The notes beneath the pieces are model-generated. The model had not been told where the DNA came from. It was given only the letters and a program-made list of their open reading frames with translations, and did not search any database. Positions 10,602 to 22,728 of a stretch of 64,000 nt of DNA are shown piece after piece. The translations under genes were made by a program, and so were the position numbers. Source of the stretch: Ulva prolifera (lineage: Eukaryota; Chlorophyta; Ulvophyceae; Ulvales; Ulvaceae); the NCBI GenBank assembly GCA_023078555.1, contig CM041196.1, positions 1,860,001 through 1,924,000 on the forward strand. Direction: 5' to 3'. Each line of letters opens with the position of its first letter. Position 1 is the stretch's first letter.

Positions 10602-11839
10602 TACCTAACGAACCTCTCGCCCCGCCTCAGCTGCCGTTGTTTTCACCACAGCACCATGACCTGGGATCACACACTGCCCAGAAACGTCTGTGTTGTTTTC
10701 CGTTTGAATCTGGCCAGGTATACGCTGAAGTGACCATGAATATGACGAGGTCCAGCAGAAGGAAAACATTCGAGGAAATATTACACCACTACATCAGCCA
10801 GACGCCTCTTGCAACGCTCTCAGCAAATGCCATTCCATAGGCTCACATCGCCACAATTACTCACCACATAGGACATACATAGCAGGCGGCATACAGGGCC
10901 TCAACGAGACGTAGGTCCTGGGACACCATCACCACTACAAGAAAATTGGCCACGACCACTCATTGCTCCAGCATGAATCAGCCAGCAAATCACAAGACCC
11001 GACAGAAAGAGCCCTGATGCACACCCCTGAGAACCATCACATATCATGATCCACACCAGACAAACCCACACATACCTTCTTGCCGGCGCAGGATGTGACA
11101 GCTGCTCATGGCCGGCGGCCACAGTCCTACATACGCTCCACCTCCACATCGCTCACCGGCAGCCGGCACATATACCCCTGCCGCCATAAAGCCGCTCCAA
11201 CAGAAGCTTGACCCAGCATGGCATGCGCGATTGCTTATTGACCACGGCACGGCCCTGGCAGGCAACTGCTGTCTCGCAACAACACCCAAGGAGGCACAGG
11301 GCGACCGCGGCTATTGCCCCCCATAGACCTGCCGCTTGCAGCCATGCCCCACTCGCGCCTCCTCTACGAGTTGTGGATCACATCCCCCCTGGTGCAGGCG
11401 CAGGTACGCACACGAAGCGCAGCGGCTGATTCCTATCGCCACACATCATCAACGCATTCCGCATCACCACGACAAATACAACGGACAGGCGGCACACGTC
11501 TCTACGGCGTACCTGAACCGCTGCAAACGCCATCGCGCAGGCATGACCACCGGTCAAAGCGAGGCTGCGTACAGCTCCGGAGTGACCCCAGGCACTGGAG
11601 AACAGGAGCGGCACGGGAGCCACATGCATCAGCCCCAGAAGAACGATGGGCTGGAACAGCGCCGCTACCAACACTTGCCAGCAGACGCTGGTGCGTGCCG
11701 TGTTGTCGTCCGGCGTTCACACCATAAAGGCTTGTGTTTAGTACAACACACTGCCTTCAGGGCACTCCAGATGTCCCCTGCCGCGGCCCGTGGCTATGGA
11801 AGGCGCGACGCCGACCTGGACAGGCGGTGTGATGCACGC
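10602..11839. other. Intergenic region with no recognisable gene
   Basis: Lies between the 3' end of the right-arm gene and the 3' end of the kinesin gene on the opposite strand. Several frames up to about 219 codons exist (for example 11336-11995) but show no domain or splice-consistent structure. Nothing else seen. Confidence 0.4.
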
Positions 11840-14800
11840 TCACATGCCGACGTTCGAGGCGTTGAGCCAGATGAGGAGGTCGGACACAGTCGACTTGAGC
11901 TGCCCGTGGCCCTGCGACAGCTCCTCCAGCGTGGCCTGCTTGCCGGAGCCCCGCAGCATCGCGGACACCTTGCTCCACTGCCCTACATGCCCTAAAGCCT
12001 CCCCTGCAAGGCCTGCCTCGTTAATGCCCTGCGGCTCCTTGACATGGCACGCCAGAGCAGGAGTGGCCTGGATCGGGCGCGTATACATTATTCGGGCAAA
12101 CAGGTAGGGACTGCAGGTGCTTTGGAGGAGCAGACAGCTTTGGCACAGCACACGCGTCATCGATGCAGGCGTGCTGTGATTGCCACACTCCTGCTTTCGG
12201 GTCTCGGAATGCACTGGCAGCATGCAGTAGCCTCCATACAAGTCTTTCGACTACGGAGGTGTCGTGTGGACAGGACCGGACCGCACACGCAGCGAAGAAA
12301 GCAAACGAGCACATGTGTTCTGCGACGAGCGACGTGGTAGCATTTGGCAACAACACACCCATGGGGATCGATGGCGCCACAGGTACAGTGCAACACACGT
12401 AAACACATGCACATACCCACACAACGCGGACGTCGCCACAGACTGCATCACCTTGCACCACACAGCATCACACAGCCTAACTTCATCAGCAAGCACGCCA
12501 GCGCTCAGCCGTACCTGCGGGCCCGTTCTGTAGCGCGAGCGCAGCAGAGCGCGGCGACATGAGGCCCCCCGAGCCGCCGCAGGGCATGCGGTTGTGGCCG
12601 TCGCGGTTCTCGTCCGACGCCGCCGACACGCCCGAGGCGCGCAGCGTGTGCAGGCCGGCACCGCTGTCGCCGCCGGCGCCGCACGTCCACGCCGCGAGCT
12701 GCATGACGGCGCCCGCGAGGTGCGCGTAGTCCCGCAGGCACCGCTCCTGCTCCGCCTTAATATCGTTCAGCTGCAGAGCAACACAGCGTAAGTCGTCCCA
12801 TCTATTCGGAGCTGTCAATGTCCATGCAGGATACGGCTCAGCAAATTTAATTTTACTTTACACATGATGAAGTCCATGCATCTGTAGCATTCATGTACCC
12901 CACATCAGCGGTTACCTGGACTGAGTCGCACTCCCCCGTTCACTGTTCTTTCAAGGCAACATGTATATGGCAATGGGATCATCACTTCCCATATACCTAC
13001 TAAAAACCGGCAGCAGTTCGAACACATGGTACACCACTTGTGCATGCGATTGTCAGACGATGTTGCAGCGCAGACGTTGGGTACATTTGCTTGGCTAGAA
13101 GCCACCAGGCGCTCGGAGTGTTATTTCCCTGTAGTAGAGGGTGGGCTGTGCCTGTGTCCGCATTCATGCATGCGTTGCCAGCGGGGCACACCTGTGCATT
13201 GTCGGCGGCAGGTGCAGAGTCCGTCGCGGCGAGCTGCTTGCGGAGGCGAGCGACCATCGCTTCATGTTGAGCAGCCGCCTGCACACACACGCACTCATGA
13301 ACCGCCACCCCAGCGCACGAGCCACAGCACCTCATGCACCGGTATGTGTCGCCAAGTGAAGTAAAATAATCTGGATTCATTTACTGAGCTGTATCCTATT
13401 GGACATTGACAACTCTGAGTTAACGGGACCACATATGCCGAAGTGTTGCGGGTGAGCAGAGCACAGAGCATTGCCAGCAGAGGTGCAGGCAGCAGCGTAC
13501 CTTGTTGGCGTGCCGCACCGCCGAGCGGACCTCCTTCAGCTTCGCCTCACTCACGCCCAGCTGGCGCTCATAGTCCGTCGTCACCTTGGCCAAGCTGCAT
13601 GACACCACCTGCCCGTCAGCACATCCTCAACCGGACGTTTGAGCCAGAGCCACCTTGCCCCCACCGGTAGCAGATCAAGCCATGCATGTGCCTCGCACAT
13701 GCCAGGATGTACTCAGTGAGCAGCTTCTCCCAACTGCTATCATGCTGCATTTCGATATCACGATCTGGAACACCACGCCGCGTCACATAGCGGCGTCGCT
13801 ACATCGCAGCCATATACAACATTTCACACAGGTAAGGACACTGACACAGACACACACACACGTGAGGGGCTGTGGGGGCCGCACGCGCGCTCCTTGTCGT
13901 CTGTGAGGCTCTGCTGCACAGCGATGACCTCCTTGCGCAGGTTCATCGCCTCCTGTGCGCGCCGCTCGCGCTCCACGTCGAGCTCCGCCACCGCCTGGTT
14001 CCGCTCGGTCTCCAGTGCCTGCACCTCCGTGGCCGGTCACACGCACAGCTCCTCCAACATGCCAAAACACGCCCTCGAGCCAGTGGGTATCTGAGGAGTC
14101 GGGGGCACCTATGTGCACTGTTGACCGATGCATCTCAACAAACCCGCGCACACCACCGCATGAGCAACACGAACTCGCCGCGCCAGCAGCGCCATCGGCA
14201 GAGGCACGGATAAGCCCACCTCCAGCTCGCCCTGGAGCTCCCGGATGCGCTCCGCGTGCGCGTGGAACTGCCCCGCGATCGAGTCCGGCGGCACATCCGA
14301 CGAGCGCCCGCTGCGGGCCTCCACCGACTTGAGCCGGTTATACCGCACCGTCTCCCGGAGCATCGCGACCTCGTGCAGCAGCTGGTCGCGCTCCGCGGTC
14401 GTCGCCTCGAGCTGGTCCCGCACCAGCCGCAGCTCCACCTCGGCGTTCGGCTCGTCCGCCACGCTGGCAGCGAAACGCGCGCGCTCCAGCTCGGCGCGCA
14501 TGTCGGAGACCGACTGCCGCTCTGTGTGCAGCTTGCTCTCTGCCGAGCCAAGGCTGGTCTACAGCGCAGAGACACATGCTGAGGGGGGCGTGGACGTGAA
14601 GCGAAACTGCGCGATCGCTGCAGAGGTGCATGACAGGACTCGCTGGGGCGCATGTGCTTGGACTCAAGATGCGCCGCAGGCAGTTCCACACGCATCCACA
14701 CACACCGCTGGGCTGTCAGGCATACCCCCGTGCCCCTCTGAGACACCGCACCACAACACCCGCGTTGGGCCGCTACCACACAGCACAAACCCCAACCTTC

Positions 14801-17800
14801 CTGCCGCACAGAAACAGGTGAGGGGACCGCAGTCTTCAGCGAGCCATGCTGCGTCGGCGAAATAACCCAAGACAACACAAGACAGGCAATCCAGGGCAGC
14901 ACATGCATGTGTGCAGCCCCCCCCCCCCCCCCCCCCCCACACACCTCGAGCCGCAGCTTGTCCTCCAGCAGCGCCTCCGTCTGCTTCATCGCCTGCAGGT
15001 ACTGCACGTGCAGGTCGTCGCGCTCGATCTCTGCCGCCCGCAGCGCCGCCTGCACGGTGTCGAGCTCCCGGCTCGCCGCCGCCTCGCGCTCCGCCGCCGC
15101 CTGCTTCGCCTGCTGCAGCTCGATCGTCAGGCCCTGCACCTCCGTGCGCAGCACCTCCGCGACGTGGTCAGCATGCTGCTGCTTGTCTGTCTTCACTGCG
15201 TCCACAGGCGCGCCGGCCATCTGTATGACCTGGCTCTGGCGCAGCTCCTCCGCACTGCACACCAGTGGCCACCTCAGGCGGGCTGACCGCCATCGCTAGC
15301 GCACTAGAGATGTGAGCCATAAAAAAACCCATGCCGATGCCTTCACACCGCATGCAGCAACAAAGAACCAATGCAAAACTCTGGCGCCTACAGACACACC
15401 ACCTGAATAGCCACAAAATCCAGCCGCCTGGCACAAGTCTCCACATCAGCACATTAGCCCCCCTACACATGCATGCACAGCGCACAGCACGGAGCACGCA
15501 CCGAGCTGCCTGCCACTCGAGGTCTGCATTGCGCGTCTCCAGCTCCGTGTTGCGGCGGTTGACCTCGCGCATCTCGTTCTGCACGCTGTCCAGCCAGTCG
15601 GCGCGGCCGGAGCTCTCGTCGAGCGCGAGCGCCTGGTCCTCGCACTGCCGCCGCAGGTCCTCCACGCTCGCCATGCTCACCTCGAGCGCCTCGCCTACGC
15701 GGCTGAGCTCCTCCTGCGTGTTGATCTTCGCTGAGGCCTCGCGCGTGAGGGCGGCGGTGAGGTCGGACACCTGCTCCTCGAGGCCGGCGACGCGGGCGCG
15801 CAGCCCGCTGACCTCCTCCCGCACCTGCTTGAGCTCCTTCTGCACCCACCCGACGGCCGCGGTCACGCGTGTGCTCACGATTGTTTGCCATGCTGTGAAC
15901 ACTCGCTGTTGAGCAATCAGTGTGTAATGTGACATAATTGTCTTTCAGGTGCACGGACAGACATGATGTCACGCTACCGACGTTCCATGCAGCTCGCGTG
16001 ATGCGCCAAAAATGTTCGATGCTGCGACCCGACCCAGTCGCGGCATTGTCGACAGCCTTGAACATCCGGCTGGCATTATCCAGACCTGATAACCCTCGCA
16101 TGCAGCTGCTGCATGCGTCCAGGCCTCCTCGGGCTGACTGCATGCGGTCAGGTACTCCTCCAAACACAAGCCACCAACGCTGGCATAAAGCACAGGAGCC
16201 AGCAGCAAACGGGCGCCATAGCAGCAGTAGGGGATTGGCACCTGCGTGGGGAGGAGCTGGTCGTGGTAGGCGCGCTCCGAGTCGGCCCGGGCCTGCGCGA
16301 GCTCCGAGCGCACGGCCAGCAGCTCGTCGTGGACTCGGCTGCTGTCGTCCTCCCGCTCCCGCTCACGCTCCTGCTGCTGGTTGAGTTCGGCACGGAGATT
16401 ACTAAGCTCACGGGCGTGCGTTTCGCGTACGCCTTTTAGCGCGTCCGCGTGTTTCGCCTTCTCCGTCTGCATGCAGCCGCGCGTTGACACGGGGTGATGG
16501 TGTATGGGACGGGCGGAGGGGGGGATGTGCCTGCTGCAAGCTATGGTTCCATAGCATCGGACAGCATGCATGGTGCGCATCATGCATAGAACTGTAATGT
16601 GCCGGCTGGGGGACGTTGCCACAAGAGACTATGATTATCAGTCATGGCTGGCGACGGGGGCTGGTTGTACAGCTCTACCCTGCTACCATGTATGGCATGC
16701 ACACACACACACCCACACACACACACACACACCCGCGCGCACTCGCATGCGCACGCACATGTATCAGCCGGCCAGGCGCACCTCGATGAGCTCAGCATCG
16801 CGGGTCTTCTGATGGCACAGCATCTCCGCGCCGCGCGACATCGCGTTGTCCAGCGGCGGCATGTCGAGCGCACCAAAGAGCGACTCCGCCCCGAGGCCGT
16901 CGTCCGACCGCGCGATTGAGCCCTCTGGCGCCTTGAGCACCAGCAGCAGGTTCTGCAGGTTGTGCACCTGCTCGAGGAGCACGGCGCGGTCCGGGTCGCG
17001 GCGGTTGCGGGCGTCGAGCAGCCGGGTGCGGAGCTCCTGGTTGCGCGCCTCCGCCGAGTGCACCTCCGCCTGCACACTGCCAAGCTTCACTGCCCCGGTG
17101 CACCGCGTGTTCTCACTCTGGTCACGATCGGTGATCGTTCGGGGTCTGCAGTCGTCTACAACTCATGCCCGGGAGCAGAGGAACTGGCAGGATATGCTGC
17201 GCTGCCCGTTTGATCAAGGCCTGTGACGGCAGCACCAGCGTGTTGGGGTGGGCAACACCACTTGCCCATGTGTTGAATGCGTACGTGGGCGCAAAGATGC
17301 AGTCATGCATGCTGTTGTAAAGTAAAGTAAATCTAAATTTACTGAGCCGTATCCTATTGGACATTGACAACTCCGAGTTAACGGGTTGTGGTGTATTGCG
17401 GAGAATGACTGGCCCCGAGAGCACAGCCACGATGTGACGTGCAACCGCACCGAAATGCCAACAATGTTACATGCAAAGCCAGATGCACATGGAAGCACAG
17501 TGTGTGCCGCCCAGCACTGCTGTGCTGTCATTCTGTGGGTCCGACAAAGGCTACAGGAGACAGCTAACACCCTGGACATAGTAGTGCAACCCAGCATGAT
17601 CTACAGGCGCAGGTCATCATTATTTTACAAAACATTGCAATGAGGTACGACAGTCGCACCTTTAGACAGGTCTGCTGCGCTTCACATAGCGCGACCTTAG
17701 CCTGCAGCTTGTCAATGGTGTCGCTCTTGAGCAGTTCAGCTCCAGTGACCTTGCCGCTGGCTACGATCTTTTGCAACCTTGCCACCTCACCGTCACGGAA

Positions 17801-18301
17801 CTTTTCCATCATCTTCCGTTTCAGCTTTTCCTGTAAGCCACACTGATGATTGAGAGATCATTCAGCACCTATGTCTCACTTCAGAGCTGGGCTCACAGCG
17901 ATGTGCAGACAACACAGCTCATCAGCAACATACACCATCCATTCGCCACAGTGACTGCACAGTATGGTTCTGACAGCTGAAGACGGTAGGGTTGCCGTGG
18001 CAAATCTTAGAGCTTTTCCAATGTCCCTATGGGTGTGTGGCTGTGTAAACATGCATACGTGCATACATACACATACCGTAGGATGGGGCGGCCTGCTATG
18101 GCACATTTGAATCGGCTGGCGGAGGCTGCATCTAGGTGTGGCGCAGTAATCCATGGTGTGTTTGTGACGAACACTTTCCGCCGGCTGAGCGCGGCGTTGT
18201 GCAAAGGGAATGCTTATGTGCTCCGTGCGGGGCTTCAATCTTTAGCTGAAGTTACCGGCAGGGCTGCGGTGCGCGCTCATGCCCGGTCTAGTGCCATGCA
18301 T

Positions 18302-18392
<91 letters not shown>

Positions 18393-21300
18393 GCGTGCGC
18401 ACACACAGGCACGCAGCCACACCTGCTCGTATGCAGAGCACTGCACCTGCAGGGCCTCGCTCTTCTGCTTGTACACATTCAGCAGGTTCTCCGCCTGCTG
18501 CGCCCGCTCGACGGCGTGCACCAGCTCCACAACGGCAGTCGTGTGCGGCGAGGCCGCGCCCGGCGTGCCGGCCGGGGCTGCTGCGGCGCCCCCCGGGAAC
18601 AGCAGCGGCGTGCTCATGCCGTCACCCGCGGGGGTGCAGCTGATGCCACCAAAGCCTCCGCTGACAGCTGCATCACAATCCTCTCACTTGAAACTTCCGG
18701 CAAGACGGCATCACGCAGCAAAGAACACCATGTACACACTGACAGTGCTGATGCTGCATCAGACATTCGGAAAGAGTATGAGCAGAGGGTAAACCAGACT
18801 GCTGAGAGCATCGTGGAAAGATCCTGTGAAGTTGCAAAACGGGAATGATACATAGCGTCTTGTGAAATCGCACATACCATCTTAATTTTCTACCATGGTC
18901 AACATGTTCAGGTTTTTATGTTTTGTATCAAGATGAGCTGGCAACAGAGCTACAAAGGCTGCAATGTCAGCAGTGCGCAGGATGAGGGACCCCCACCTCC
19001 GTTGCGCGCCTCTGCGAGGTCCCGCTTGAGGCGGGCGATCTCCCGCCGCATCGCCTCCGGGTCCCCGGCGGTGTCCTCGTTGACGGTGGCCTTGTTCCCC
19101 ATGCGCTTCGCACGCTGCGCAAATCGGAGCGTGCTCTGTGTCTCGTTGAGGTTTGTGGTGCTCGGGCTGACATTCGCGATCATCACCGTCTTGGAGTTCC
19201 CGCCCAGTGAGTCCTGCGCGTCACTGCACCCTGTCAGCTCTCTGCCACGTGCTGCTGCCCACCAGTCTGTATGTCCGAAGACAACCTGGATAATCTGCAT
19301 GGCTCGCCCTGCGCTCGTAGGCGAGACGAGTCAACGGCAGGCGATGCACCTGCACAAGCAAACGCATGCACCACTTGATGCATGCAAGCAGCCACCGAAT
19401 GCAGTCGCTGCTATGCGCTAACTAGCAACAGAGGTCTCGCACAGCGCGGCCGTCCGCAGCCGTGAGCTAAGGGCTGCATGTGGTCTCCCTACCCTGTGCC
19501 CGCTGTCATCTGAGCTAAGGTGCAGCCATCGGCACCGCAGCAGAATGTGATGTCACACATCTGCGTCAGAACTTTTGTTGCAGATCGACGCGAGATGCAT
19601 GCATGCCCTGGCCGCACATCCTCAGCCACTCAACTGACTTTTTTATGGCAGAATCCTGAGCTAGATTACGCAGAGGATCTCTCCGTGGTGCACACTCCAT
19701 CGTCACGGGGACAGGCAACACGCACGTCATGCACAAATTCACACACGCGCCCGTCTGCCCGCACCTGTAGCAGGAATGTGAGCTTCGAGTCACGGTACGG
19801 GATGTGCTGCGCGGAGCGGGGCGCCTTGTGCTGGTGCGCAAGGGAGTTGATCACCCGGCCGAGGATGCTGAGGCTCTTGTTGATGTTGCTCGCCTCACGT
19901 AGCCGCTCGCCGACGGCGCCGCTCGTCTTCTGCTGCTCGCTGCCGGCCAGGTCCACGAGGTTGAGGCGGCTTGAGAGGATGTTGCGCACGCCGCCGTGCC
20001 GCCGCTCCGCGCGCAGCGTCGCGACGAGCACGCAGTGAGACCGGCTTGACTCGCGGTTCATGCGCGTCTCGCCGATGTGCCGATTCTTCGTGCCCTGCTC
20101 CAGCAGCTCCAGCACGTCCGCAACTGCAGCCATGAGGAGCCGATGTTGCAGTGTGTGCTGTTCACAAGCTTGATCACCGCAGCCAGGTACCATCCACAAG
20201 ATCTACGAAGCCTGGCGTTGCGGCATCGCCCAGGCTCCTGGGTGAAATCAGCATTCGAAATCACGGCGGCCAGCAGGAACCTGATCACGTCAAGGCCAGG
20301 GGCACAGTATCCTGAGTTGACGAGTGAACACTGCATCTGCCAGTGACTGCAAGCGCTTCACTGCGGCGGCTGCAGCACATGAACGCTGTCATGTGAGTGG
20401 GACTTCACAGCAGACGATCACCTTCCATATTCTTACCGACTTGCGCATAGGGTCATGATGCGTGCAAGGACTATCACACGTGAACACAGCTGTCGAACAA
20501 CCGGCCTCGGTCCGCCTTGGGTCGGACTTGAGCGGGACGTAGCTTGAAACTGGGTACGTTGGGACTGCATTGCAGAGGGCTAGTGTGGCACACACCTGCA
20601 TGGACGCAGCGCTTTGATAGGTTCTCGACATGTATGCCTTGGACAGCATCCTCTCTAATCTGCAGATTTGTGTTCTCTGGTTGTAGCAGATCTGTGATCG
20701 TCTCGTTGAAGATCTCGAGCATGCTGACATGACAGTCATATGTCAGTGTGCCTGGGGCGGCCATGCCAGCCGCCCCAGAGCTGCCATCTCGGTCGTCGTC
20801 ATCATCATCAGCTGCTGCAGCTGCTGCACTGCGTGATGCCATCTGTGTGAGGAGATCATCAAAGATGCGCGGGACCAGCCCACTCGTAGCTGTGATGGCT
20901 CCGCCATTGCCAATATCTCCAAGCATTGTGTGCGTCTTGCCGCTGCCGGTCTGGCCATAGGCAAAGACACAGGCATTGTATCCGTCGAAGCAATTATTCA
21001 CAACCGCCTTGCCCGCAGCTGCACAAAGTAGATTGACATCAGCAGTCAGCTTTCAGCTGCATGATATCAATACGCCAGCCTGCGGTGTTTTGTGATATGC
21101 AGCGTGTGTGTGGCCTGCATGGCCATGTGAACACATAGCAAACGAACATCTGAGGCATCGTTGTGCGTTGGTGCACATTTTGCCAGGAAAATCAGGGCCA
21201 TGCGGACACTGCCTTCTACGAGAATTTGATCAATAGTGCTGATGTCAATCGCCTTTCACGCTGACAGGTTCCTCCCATCACAATCCAGGGAGTGGGCATT

Positions 21301-22275
21301 CCTGGGCACTGTCCCACTCTGTCGCCGATACCGAGAATAGCACAACACGACAATCACCACAGCGATAGCAATGAACATCTTCATCGATATGGTGTGTATC
21401 TGGATTCTGGCGAATTGGAAGTCTAAGGCTCCCGTGGCTTGAGAGCAGTTCAGGAGCGCTGGACTGGTGCCATACCTTCGAAGACATCCTCTTGCGCTGT
21501 CCCGCTATTTAATACTCCATCAAAGACATATTGACTTGCTTCAGAATGGGGAATCATGCTCAAATGTCGATCGGAACGACACCGCACACTGCTGTGCGAT
21601 CCTTGTGACTGTTCTGCCTCATTGAAAGGCCTCACCCGCACCAATATCTGCACCACATGGCAGTTGAAAAGTACCTACAGGGCTGTCTTGAAACAGTTTT
21701 ACGGGAAATCGTCTGAGATCTACGCTGCGGACCTTCACACTGTCAGGCCCATCAGCGGAGGAAATGTCTCTGCGACCTCCGGTTCTGGGAGCCGTGCGAG
21801 GAGGCTTAGACCCAGTGATAGGCCTGGCACCTGTGTCATCCTTCAGATGCCTGGGTGTTCCAGGCGGCTTTCTGGTCGGTGGAGTTTTGAAGCCACTGCG
21901 GGCATAGCCCTGAAACACGACAACGCAGTGAAACTTGCAGCACCAACTCACCAAGCGCAGGTCCCACAAGTACAACCGAGTAGTGATACGAGATATGGAC
22001 GCTGATCTTGAGCTAAAACTACGTACCGCGGTTCCGTGTTGAGCTTGGATTGTGTTGGGTGTTAGCGCCTGCATAGAGTCTGCATCATCTCCACGGTGGC
22101 GCTCGTTATCTTCACGTGTCCACACACGTCGCCGGCTTCCTAGTCCGTCATCTTTAATTTCTTGTTGCTTTCCTCTACGTGGTGAAATTCCTCTTTGCAG
22201 CCGCTCTAGATCCTCGGCCGGTGCCGGAGACTCATTCGTTCGAGGAGTCTTCCTATTTTTCAGAAAGCTGAACAT
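11840..22275 (-). CDS. Kinesin-12 family motor with long coiled-coil tail (18 exons, about 1433 aa)
   Basis: Plus-end-type microtubule motor of the KIF15/PAKRP1/POK group. Exons in gene order: 22275-22027, 21909-21679, 21647-21476, 21018-20596, 20123-19765, 19213-18997, 18667-18423, 17830-17660, 17069-16782, 16466-16242, 15839-15502, 15254-14945, 14558-14220, 14018-13885, 13594-13501, 13278-13192, 12770-12515 and 12003-11840. Every junction keeps phase. The Ser/Pro/Arg-rich N-terminus is followed by the motor: ILVRVRPFNE, P-loop GQTGSGKTHTM, switch I NRESSRSH, switch II LVDLAGSEQ and YRDSKLTFLLQ. The neck NKATVNEDTAGDPEAMRREI is typical of kinesin-12. Exons 7-17 encode a heptad-rich coiled coil of about 800 residues. 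The first two exons and the last exon are the least certain. Introns hold a (CA)n run, a poly-C tract and three copies of a dispersed repeat. Confidence 0.88.
12797..12862 (-). repeat. Dispersed short repeat, copy 1 (inside a kinesin intron)
   Basis: On the minus strand it reads TGTAAAGTAAAATTAAATTT, then GCTGAGCCGTATCCT, then GGACATTGACAGCTC. It matches the copies at 13354 and 17315. It ends 27 bases from the acceptor of the exon starting at 12770. Confidence 0.75.
13354..13428 (+). repeat. Dispersed short repeat, copy 2 (inside a kinesin intron)
   Basis: Contains TTTACTGAGCTGTATCCTAT followed by TGGACATTGACAACTC and TGAGTTAACGGG. It sits in the middle of the 222-base intron 13279-13500, antisense to the gene. 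Confidence 0.8.
14917..14938. repeat. Poly-C tract (22 C) six bases after a kinesin 5' splice site
   Basis: Uninterrupted C run on the plus strand, poly-G on the sense strand of the kinesin gene. It begins right after the donor GTGTGT of the exon ending at 14945. Confidence 0.85.
17315..17385 (+). repeat. Dispersed short repeat, copy 3 (inside a kinesin intron)
   Basis: Contains AGTAAATCTAAATTTACTGA, a near-palindrome, then GCCGTATCCTATTGGACATT and GACAACTCCGAGTTAACGGG. This is the best-preserved copy. It lies in the intron between the exons at 17660 and 17069. Confidence 0.8.
18301..18407. repeat. (CA)n/(GC)n microsatellite in a kinesin intron
   Basis: About 39 CA units (18301-18378) followed by an alternating CG stretch and further CA. 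On the kinesin sense strand it is a GT repeat starting within about 20 bases of the donor at 18422. Confidence 0.95.
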
Positions 22276-22728
22276 AGTTTCACAGTTTCTAAGCGCTTAT
22301 GTGGCTTCTGCTACTGGTAGAGGTCGCCAGGAGCAGGTGTCACCGGAAGTGCATTATGCCTGGAACAGCAAGACGAGGAGAGCCTGGTCGCGAGCAAGAC
22401 GAAAGATACGCTGGAATTGTGCGAATCGTCTCTTCCGAAATGTCGAGTCGTTATCGGAAGGTGGAGTGGCGATCTTGTGCTGCCTGCAGCTGTATGCAGA
22501 CTGAAGTTGTTGACGTAGGGAAGAGCAACTTCCCGCGTTACGTGGTCTCGGGTCGGGTCAAGGGGAATCTCGACGCCATGGCACAAATCATGCGGCACGA
22601 AGAAGACCGCTAGGCATGTGCGAAATTTGCTGTGGCTGGTGATAGGTAATGCAAACATCGCAGGCAACGTAGGCTTGCCGCTGTGCCGGGGTCCGCGCAA
22701 CCTACATTCGGAACCGACGTTGCTAAGC
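22276..22728. promoter_or_regulatory. Shared upstream region of divergent kinesin and reductase genes
   Basis: The 453 bases between the two divergent start codons must hold both 5' UTRs and promoters. I see no TATA box, so a bidirectional TATA-less promoter is the simplest inference. Confidence 0.45.
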
